A stretch of 64,000 nt of DNA, taken from assembly GCF_003008695.1 (NCBI RefSeq), contig NZ_PXZT01000005.1, positions 1-64,000 of the forward strand, in the 5' to 3' direction. The DNA is from Trichococcus alkaliphilus (GTDB taxonomy: Bacteria > Bacillota > Bacilli > Lactobacillales > Aerococcaceae). Below the pieces are notes generated by a model that was given only the letters and a program-made list of their open reading frames with translations, was not told the DNA's origin and searched no databases. Made by a program: the position numbers and the translations under genes. Each line of letters starts with the position of its first letter. The first letter of the stretch is position 1. Below are positions 18,293 through 27,100 of this stretch, piece by piece.

Positions 18293-20842
18293 TTATCTGC
18301 GCACTTTCTTTTGATCCGATTGCGCCTTTGCTTTATAAAAATAATGCTTGGCTATTTCTGTGAGGATCACATACAGAGCCAGGATGAGGAACAACGACAG
18401 CAACAACAGTGGCTGGATCGGCTCAATGCCTAGGTATTGATGGAACGGCAGGTACGGGATCAGCAAAGTGATTATGCCCACAACGATGGATGAATACAGC
18501 AAGATTGGGGCGGGTTTGCTCCTATAGAACCGCTTATGCGTGCGCATAACCAACAACACAAGCAATTCCGTGAGTACTGAAAAAATGAACCAGCTGCTCT
18601 GGAACAGGCCGTGCTTGGCATCAAATCCGATGAACAGCAGGGCAAACGTCAAGTAATCAAAAACCGAACTGACCAGCCCGAAGACAAACATAAAGTCGCG
18701 GATAAAATGGATATCCCACCTGAGCGGCTTTTCAACTGTTTCCTTATCCACACTATCATTGGCGATGGTTATCGCAGGGAAATCGCTCAAGAAATTGATC
18801 AAAAGAATTTGTTTAGGAAGCAGCGGCAGGAACGGCAGGAATAAAGACGCCCCCGCCATGCTGAACATATTTCCGAAATTGGCGCTGGTGGTGACCTGGA
18901 TGTATTTGAGCGTGTTGGCAAAGGTTGTCCTTCCCAGCACAATACCGCGGCTCAGCACTTCCAGATTTTTTTCCATCAAAACGAAATCAGCGGATTCCTT
19001 AGCCACATCAACGGCATTGTCCACTGATAGGCTGACGTCTGCGGCGTGCAGCGCCGGCACATCATTGATGCCATCACCCATATAGCCCACCACATGATTT
19101 TTCTTTTTCAGTGCGAGGATAATCCGTTCCTTCTGGTTGGGATCCACTTCGGCGAACACCGTAGTGGATTCAATTTTAGCCCACAAGGCTTCGTCGCTCA
19201 GCTTCATCAGTTCCGAACCGGTCAGAACGCCCGTGACGTTCAGCCCTACCGCCTCGGCAGTGTGCAAGGCGATCAACTTATTATCCCCGGTAATTATTCG
19301 CAGACTGACCCCTTTACGCTCCAAGTCGAAAATGGTTTGCGAAACGTCCCCTTTAGGATGGTCAAACAGGAGCAGAAAACCCATCAGAACCATATTCTTT
19401 TCGTCTTCAACCACATATTTCCCCTGCATGGGCACCGTCTTTTTGGCGACCGCAATGATGCGGATCCCTTGGCCGCTCCACTCTTCGTAAAGCTGTTGGA
19501 TGCCGGACTGAATCTGTCCATCCATTGCCTTTTCGGAACCAGCGATTTCAACCCGCGTGCAGATGGTTAGCACACTGTTCAAGGCCCCTTTCACGATCAG
19601 TGTGCACTGGCCGTCCTCCTGAACAATGACGCTCAGGCGTTCACGGTTGAAATCAAAAGGGATTTCCCCCTGCTTTTTGACGGTGCTGATATCCACATTT
19701 TTGGATGCGCTGATGGCCTCGTCCAGCGTATTTGCCATACCGGTCTGCAAGCTTGCGTTCAAATAGGCCAGGCGGAACACTTCATCGGAAGGCTGCCCGG
19801 AAACATCTGCCGCACCATCAAGGCGGATGTTCCCCTCCGTCAAGGTGCCAGTTTTATCGGTGCAGAGGATATCCATGCTTCCGAAGTTTTCGATTGCAGT
19901 CAAACGGCGGACGATTACTCCCTCCTTCGCCATGATGCGGGATCCTTTCGAAAGGGTGATGCTGATGATTGCCGGCAAAAGCTGCGGCGTGATCCCAACT
20001 GCAAGGGCAACCGAGAAAAGCAGGGCTTCAATGGCTGGCCTGTTCATGATGACGTTGATCGCGAAAACGACAAGGGTAAGGACAAGCATGATTTCAGTCA
20101 ATAAATAACCGAATCGTCGCACACCACGTTCAAATTCCGTTTCCGGCGGGCGCAAAGAAAGCTTATCGGCGATTTGCCCGAATTCGGTACTTGCTCCCGT
20201 TTCCACAACCAACATCGTGGCATTTCCGCTCTGTACACTCGTGCCCGTGTAGACACAGTTGGTGCGTTCCTCCAGACTGGCGTCTGCACTGACCTTGTCC
20301 GGCTTCTTTTCGGAAGGTTGGGATTCTCCGGTGAGGATGGACTGGTTGACGAATAAATTCGTGCTTTCCAGAATCAAGCCGTCTGCGACAATGAGGCTGC
20401 CGGTTGAAAGTTTGATGATATCGCCCGGGACTACCTCTTTTGATGCAATCTCGATTGGCTTGCCATCGCGAAGGACGACTGATTTTGCCTGCACTTTTGC
20501 CCGGAGCTCCGCAATGACATTTCCCGCGGTATATTCCTGATAAAAACTGAGAGTCGCACTCGCCAAGATGATGGCTAGGATAATCATCGCATCGATCCAT
20601 TCCCCTGTTGCAGCCGATATTCCGGTTGCAACAAGCAGAATGAGGATGATAGGATTTTTGAACTGGCTGAGGAGGGCCTTAAGCTGCGTATTTTTTTTCT
20701 GTTCTTTTAGCGTATTTTGTCCGTGCTGTTTCAACCTTACTGCTGCTTCCTCAGCAGCCAGACCGTTTGTGTTGGATTGTACAGCTTGAAGCACCTCTTC
20801 AGGAGTCTCACTCCAAAATTTTATGCCCTCTTTTTCTTGCAT
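18293..20842 (-). CDS. mgtA: magnesium-translocating P-type ATPase (MgtA/MgtB type)
   Basis: An 849-aa P3B ATPase. The order is: N-terminal actuator-linked segment, helices 1-2 at about 65-110, TGES at about 165, helices 3-4, the phosphorylation motif DKTGTLT at about 331, GDGINDVPALHAADV at about 600, and six C-terminal helices from about 660. SADFVLMEKNLEVL and the long C-terminal membrane part match Mg2+ importers. Start at 20842 (MQEKEG) is preferred over ATG 20881. A TATAAT at 20939-20934 suggests a leader of roughly 90 nt, too short for a standard M-box riboswitch, and none was recognised. Confidence 0.88.
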   Translation of the reverse strand: MQEKEGIKFWSETPEEVLQAVQSNTNGLAAEEAAVRLKQHGQNTLKEQKKNTQLKALLSQFKNPIILILLVATGISAATGEWIDAMIILAIILASATLSFYQEYTAGNVIAELRAKVQAKSVVLRDGKPIEIASKEVVPGDIIKLSTGSLIVADGLILESTNLFVNQSILTGESQPSEKKPDKVSADASLEERTNCVYTGTSVQSGNATMLVVETGASTEFGQIADKLSLRPPETEFERGVRRFGYLLTEIMLVLTLVVFAINVIMNRPAIEALLFSVALAVGITPQLLPAIISITLSKGSRIMAKEGVIVRRLTAIENFGSMDILCTDKTGTLTEGNIRLDGAADVSGQPSDEVFRLAYLNASLQTGMANTLDEAISASKNVDISTVKKQGEIPFDFNRERLSVIVQEDGQCTLIVKGALNSVLTICTRVEIAGSEKAMDGQIQSGIQQLYEEWSGQGIRIIAVAKKTVPMQGKYVVEDEKNMVLMGFLLLFDHPKGDVSQTIFDLERKGVSLRIITGDNKLIALHTAEAVGLNVTGVLTGSELMKLSDEALWAKIESTTVFAEVDPNQKERIILALKKKNHVVGYMGDGINDVPALHAADVSLSVDNAVDVAKESADFVLMEKNLEVLSRGIVLGRTTFANTLKYIQVTTSANFGNMFSMAGASLFLPFLPLLPKQILLINFLSDFPAITIANDSVDKETVEKPLRWDIHFIRDFMFVFGLVSSVFDYLTFALLFIGFDAKHGLFQSSWFIFSVLTELLVLLVMRTHKRFYRSKPAPILLYSSIVVGIITLLIPYLPFHQYLGIEPIQPLLLLSLFLILALYVILTEIAKHYFYKAKAQSDQKKVRR

Positions 20843-21073
20843 AAAAAGCCCTTCTTTCCCGAATCGAAATACCGCAATCACTATCTTCAGCAGCCATCAA
20901 GACGCTAAGCAACAAACAATTTTCTTTAACCCTATTATAACGCAACCCCTGCTGAATATTGAAAGATTATCCGCGCTTTCATCGTATGTCAAATTGAGTT
21001 TGATGAAGGAATACGACTGCCTTAGGTGACATGAAGCTGAATGATGAGGTAGTGGAGGTAATCACCGCTAAAT

Positions 21074-21128
21074 GTAAAAAATTGGCTGATGAGGAGTCCG
21101 AGTTGAACCGAACTCCTCATCAGCCAAT
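21074..21128 (-). terminator. terminator of the giant glucan synthase gene
   Basis: A 17-bp perfect stem (21081-21097 with 21112-21128) encloses a 14-nt loop. Read on the minus strand it ends in TTTTTTAC. It lies 40 nt after the synthase stop. Confidence 0.92.
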
Positions 21129-21168
21129 AAGCTACTTGATCAAAATATCGAACAAAAATCCGTTTTAC

Positions 21169-24100
21169 CTATTTTCCCATCAATACTTCAATATCGTGCA
21201 CTTTCCCATCATTAACCAATTCCAAAATGTTGCCTTCTCGGGTATCGCTTCCTTCTCCTATCGTCTTCACTCCCTTATTGACGCCTTCCGGATTTTTGAC
21301 CGTTATGTTATAGATGGACTCAAAATATTTGTACCTTATCGTGTATTCTGGCCATTTTTGAGGGATGCATGGATCGATTAACAGCTTATTCCCGAGTTTT
21401 TGGAACCCCAATATAGATTCTAACCCAGCCTTGTACATCCATCCTCCCGATCCTGTATACCACGTCCACCCGCCTCGCCCAGAATGAGGGGGGACAGCAT
21501 AAACATCAGCAGCCATCACATACGGCTCAACTTTATATGTAGAACATTCCCTCTGGTTCCTTGAATTATTAATGGGATTAATGAGCTCATACAGCTCATG
21601 AGCCTTGTCTCCGTCGCCAAGTTTGGCGAATGCAATGATGACCCATGCGGCTGCGTGCGTGTACTGCCCGCCATTTTCACGGACACCTGGACTGTACCCC
21701 TTAATATACCCGGGCTCCATTTCGCTGGTGTCAAAGGGTGGAGCAAGAAGTTTAATCACCCCGTCTTCTCTGATGATGAGATAATCTTCAACCGATTTCA
21801 TCGCCTGTCTGACTCTTTCCGGATTTCCCGCTTCAGAAAGGATCGCCCAAGTTTGAGCAATTGAATCAATCTTACCTTCGCTATTTTCTGCCGAACCCAG
21901 AGGCATGCCATTGTCAAAATAGGCTCTGATATACCAGTTGCCATCCCAAGCGGACCGCTCAATAGATTCAGTGATCTGATTCATTATATTGAAGTATTTT
22001 TCTGAAAGTTCTGATTCTCCCATCTCAATGCATACTGGAATGATTTTTTTAAGCACAGTTACCAAAAACCAGCCCAGCCATACACTCTCCCCTGCCCCTT
22101 TATTCCCAACCATATTCATACCGTCATTCCAATCACCTGAACCCATTAAAGGAAGTCCGTGATTTCCAAATTTCAAGCTTTTCTCTATGGCTGCGATACA
22201 ATGTCCAAATAATGTAGCAGACCTATTCGAAATGGAAGGAATTCCATATTTCTCCTGTTCCCCATTTTCAAGCAAGTCGCTTTCCAGATACGGCAATTCC
22301 GATTTTAATATTCCTTTATCCCCCGTTATGTTCACATATTCCATGGTCACATAAGGAAGCCAAAGAAGATCATCACTGAATCGGGTACGAATACCTTTCC
22401 CGCTGGGCTCATGCCACCAGTGTTGTACATCCCCTTCCACAAACTGATGCGTTGCATGAAGAAGAATCTGTTTTTTCGCAATTTCAGGGTTTATGTGAAC
22501 GACAGCTAAAGAATCTTGAAGCTGATCTCTGAACCCATACGCACCGCTGGACTGATAAAATGCCGAACGCGCCCAAAGTCGGCAGGAAAGGGTTTGGTAT
22601 TGAAGCCACCCATTCAGCATAAGATCCATTGACATATCAGGGGTCGTAACCTGAATCCCTTCAAGTTTTTCTTTCCAGGATTCTTTTACAACTGTCAGCG
22701 CCCGATACGATTCCTGAACATTCCTGTATTTATTCGTAAGTTGATCCACATCATTAGTTGTTTCAGCTGCACCAAAAGTGAGTACGATATCCTTTTCCTC
22801 CATTGGATTCAGTGAAACAGTGACTTGCATAGCCGCACACGGATCAAAACCAATTCCAACCGTTCCCGTAAGCTTTTCTTTTCTCAGGGATTCAGGATTG
22901 GCTAGACTCCCTGAGCCAATAAACTCTACCCTGTTTCCTGTGACACTTTTGTTTTCCAAGGAAATGTCCATGAAAACAATTCCTGCTTTATATTCTTCAT
23001 TGTAAGGATTTTCCATCAACAGGACCCCGGCTGCGTTTGAGCTTGTTTTTATGTGCATCGCGGTAACTTGGTCTGTTACACCCATAACCGGTCTCACATA
23101 GTAGATCAGAGATAGGCTTCTCTGTTCGTTGGATGAATTCGAAAGTGTTAAAATGCTGATTTTAATGCTTTCTTCTACAGGAACAAATTGGACTAATTTT
23201 TGCTCAATTCCGTGGCTGGCATGCCTAAATTCTGTATAACCAAACCCGTGGCTTATTTCATAGGCTTCTTTTCCCCTGATAGGTGACGCTGTTACTGTCC
23301 ATGATTCTCCTGTATCATCATCTCTGAGATACAAAACCTCACCCGGATTGTCACTGACTGGATCATTGGACCATGTGGACAGCTTGTTTTCGCGGCTGTT
23401 TCCGTACCAAGTATACCCTGCTCCAGATTCAGAGACGGTAAAACCAAACTTGGGATTTGAAATCACATTAATCCAAGGAGCAGGGGTAGTTTGGTCTTTT
23501 TCAATTCGAATGACATACTCCTTGCCATCTTCAGTGAATCCGCCTAATCCATTTGGATAAAGTAGCTCAGGCACTTCAGAAGCAGGACTGGCATATGCGC
23601 TGATTGCTTTGGCATAGGTTCTTGCTTTTTGCGTTTCCGATTCCCTTCCACTTATTTCTTCCAACTGTTCACTCAAGTTCCCGCCATCGCCTTTTATGAT
23701 TATCCTAGCCACGGCATACAGCAGATGGACTTCCTCCAGACTTGCTTTGCTTTTGTCGACTATATAGGTTCCCCCTGATTTCCCTACCAATTGATGGATA
23801 TGGCTTGAATTTAAGGTCTCGATGATAGAAGTATGCAGCGGGAGGTTATAACTGTTAACTTCCTCACATAGTATTATCAAATCTACCTTTAACTTTTTGT
23901 ACATCCAATACTCATGAGCTTTCAAAATTTGATCGAGCAGCCTAATCCCATCGGTACTGTTTATGACCAACAATACAACCGGATCATCTCCGGAAATGCC
24001 GAAGCGCCATAGTGAAGACTGCCCCAATGTGTTCTTTTCGATCAATTCCTGGAATTTCCTTCGGGAAGGACCGCTGAACAAGATGCTTGCTGTCATATTT

Positions 24101-27100
24101 TGGTAAATTTCCAGTTGAGAAGGCGCTATGTCCAGGTAAGCTGCTTCGAGGTGCCCGCTTGTGTGAGCTAGAGTGAACCCCCGGTCGATGAATTCATTCT
24201 GGGAATATTTCTCTATTAAGATCAACAACTCTTCTCTGGTTTCGCTGAATGCAGTGACATAGGATATCTGCAAGGACTTTCCTGGAAGTATTCTTCCTTT
24301 CAGTCTCATGCTCATGACGGGATCGAGCACAGTTCCGTCCGTACCTGAAAGAAGGTGGTCATCATCCATGGCTGCCGGGGATCCTAAATCACGGTTTCGT
24401 CCGATAAACTGCATCCTGTCTGTTTCGAATTGCATGTCCCCCATGGTTTCCCCTTCAACCACGGCAAAATTAGCAGTCCATATTTTTTTATCAGAGGAAG
24501 ACCTTGGCCGATTGGTGGCAATGATGCCATTGATATCTTTAAGAATCTCTGTTTCCTTGAAAAGTTTATAAAATGCAGGGTGCGCAATATCTTCATTTTG
24601 TGTGGTCATTACGGCTTCAAAATAGCTTGTCACTTCAATATCACACGAGCTGTCTCCGGCATTTCCCAAAGTCATTTTCCTGATTTCAACATTTTCCTTC
24701 GGAACAACGATAACTTCAGTTTGCGTATGGATATCTCCATCCGTTCGTTTGAAAACGGCTTTGTCGTTTGTATAAACCACTTCATATTTTTCAGGGATTT
24801 TGTACAGCGGTGCATAAGCTGAGGACCACACTTTATTTGTGGCTACATTTTTGATATAGAAAAACATTCCGTACTTGTCCGCTGCATTGTCCTCTCTCCA
24901 TCTCGTGATCGCTATGTCGTTACAGCTACTGTATCCGGTCCCTCTATCCGTGATCATAACGGAATAGTTACCATTTGAGAGAAGATGGACTTTCGGTAAA
25001 ACAGGATCAGCAGTCTTGAAGGTCCTTGTAAGCCTGCTGTCTTTGTACACTTTATTTTTGTCAATTTGAATTTTCACTGTTTTCGCTTTCAAATTAAAGT
25101 TATAAACAGCAGATGGAACCGGCTCCTGAAGTAAAAATCGAGAAGCATACATGGCAGGATTTTCGAAAAAACGTTTTTGCATGATAAAACCATGCAAAAA
25201 ATTGTTGATGGCCATGAACCCCATACCTTGATGATGCGCCATGAATTCCCGGATAATACTTCTCTTATCGTCAATCACCAGTCTGTCGGGTGTGTAATCA
25301 GCTGCTTCATAAAAACCGTAAGCTCCTTCCAGCCCTTCCTCCTTAAGATATGCGATGTTTTGGGCTGCACTTTCAGGATCAATCTGGAGTGCCAACAATG
25401 TTGAATAGGGGGATACCACAGTATCTTCCATCAAGCCTCTTTTTAAACCGAGCCAAGGCACACCGAAAGCCTTATACTGATAGCTTAAATTCACATCCGT
25501 GTCATTAAAGCCGGATTCGGATATTCCCCAAGGTATTTCATTCTGTTTGCCGTATTTTTTCTGGCTACGAATGACAAAATTATAGGTTTCATCCAGCATC
25601 GTATTTTTGTAGCTCTTCATGATCAAAACCGGCATAAGATATTCAAACATTGTCCCAGACCAGGATGCTAGCCCCTTATATCCGTCATCCACTGTTAAAG
25701 ATCGGCTTAATTTGAGCCAATGTTCAAGAGGAATTTCATCTCTGGCTATGCTTATATAGCTTGCCTGGCGTGCCTCTGAAGCAAGCAGATCATAGTAAGA
25801 ATCGGTTAGTTCCCCTACCTCGAGATCAAAGCCAATAGAGAATAATTGTTTTTTCTCGTCAAACAATGGTAAAAATTTTGTGTTATCTGAGAGAGAATCC
25901 ACCCTGCGAATCAACTCTTCATAATCCGATAAAAAGCTGCTTACAGCATTAGAGGATACAGCCAAGCGTTGTTGCAATTCAGAAAGGAAAACTAGGTCTG
26001 CAGGGCATTCTTTTTCAAGCTGCGCCATGCCAAACATCATTTTCCCGATGATAGCTTCCGCATGAGCATAAACATCCGGCAAATCCTCTAAAATCGGGTT
26101 GTTCTTCAAAAGAGCAGTAATCTCTTCAATGTCAACTTTGTAATCTGAGAAGCAACCAGCAGAAAGACTCTCCGGAAGTTTTTCAATCAAATCAATAGCT
26201 GGCATAAACGCTAGACGCTCATCATTGAACGTCACTAACATTTCTTTGATTTTATTTCTCCAAGGCTCACTTTTGATGCCATCAAATTTATCGCTTATTG
26301 AAAAACCCCTCACAATCCTGTTCCATGAGAACATGTCGATTGATTGAATTTGTTCAAATCCAAGCGATTGATAAATAGCCATTCCATCTTCTCCACCATT
26401 GTACAGGGTATCCCTGATTCCCTTTAGAAATTGCAGGTCAGTTAGCGGCATCTTAAGATACCCCTTTAAACCTTCAGACAAAGTTATCAAATAGCCTACT
26501 AAATTACCGCTGTCGGCAGTGGAAATATATTTGGGCAGCAACGGTCGCAATGATTTCGTATCATACCAGTTATACAAATGCCCATTCCATTTTTCCATTT
26601 TTTCAATCGAGGTGATTGTATTTGAGAGCTTCTCTTTCATTTCTTTTGTTCCGATGTATCCAAAATCCCGGGCTGTAAGGATAGCCATCAATCCCAGGCT
26701 GATGTTGGTTGGTGAGGTTCTGTGAGCAATGCCGTTAGGGGAATCTTCTTGATAGTTGTCCGGGGCAAGATAGTTGTTCTCAGCATTTGCAAATTCCTCA
26801 AAATAGCACCAGGTTTTCCTTGCGATCCTGCTGATTTCGAAAAGCTGGTCTTTGGTGAGGGTGCATGGCTTTTCTGACTTTTTCTGACTGATCGCATAGG
26901 CTATATAAGGCGCACTCAACGACAGAACAAAAAACAGGAAGCTAAAAACAATTGCTTCCGAATGAAAGGATAACGCCAAAAGAAAAACGGCCAGTCCTAT
27001 CCAGATTGAAGACTGCATTTCCCGTATATAGCTTTTTAATGAATTGTTGTTTTTCCTTTCCTCAGCTGCCGAAGTTACCCATTCAAGCAAATCTTTTTTT

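Noticed and set aside
20843-21020. Possible M-box Mg riboswitch before mgtA
   Set aside because: The leader from the likely promoter is about 90 nt and the conserved M-box core was not recognised.
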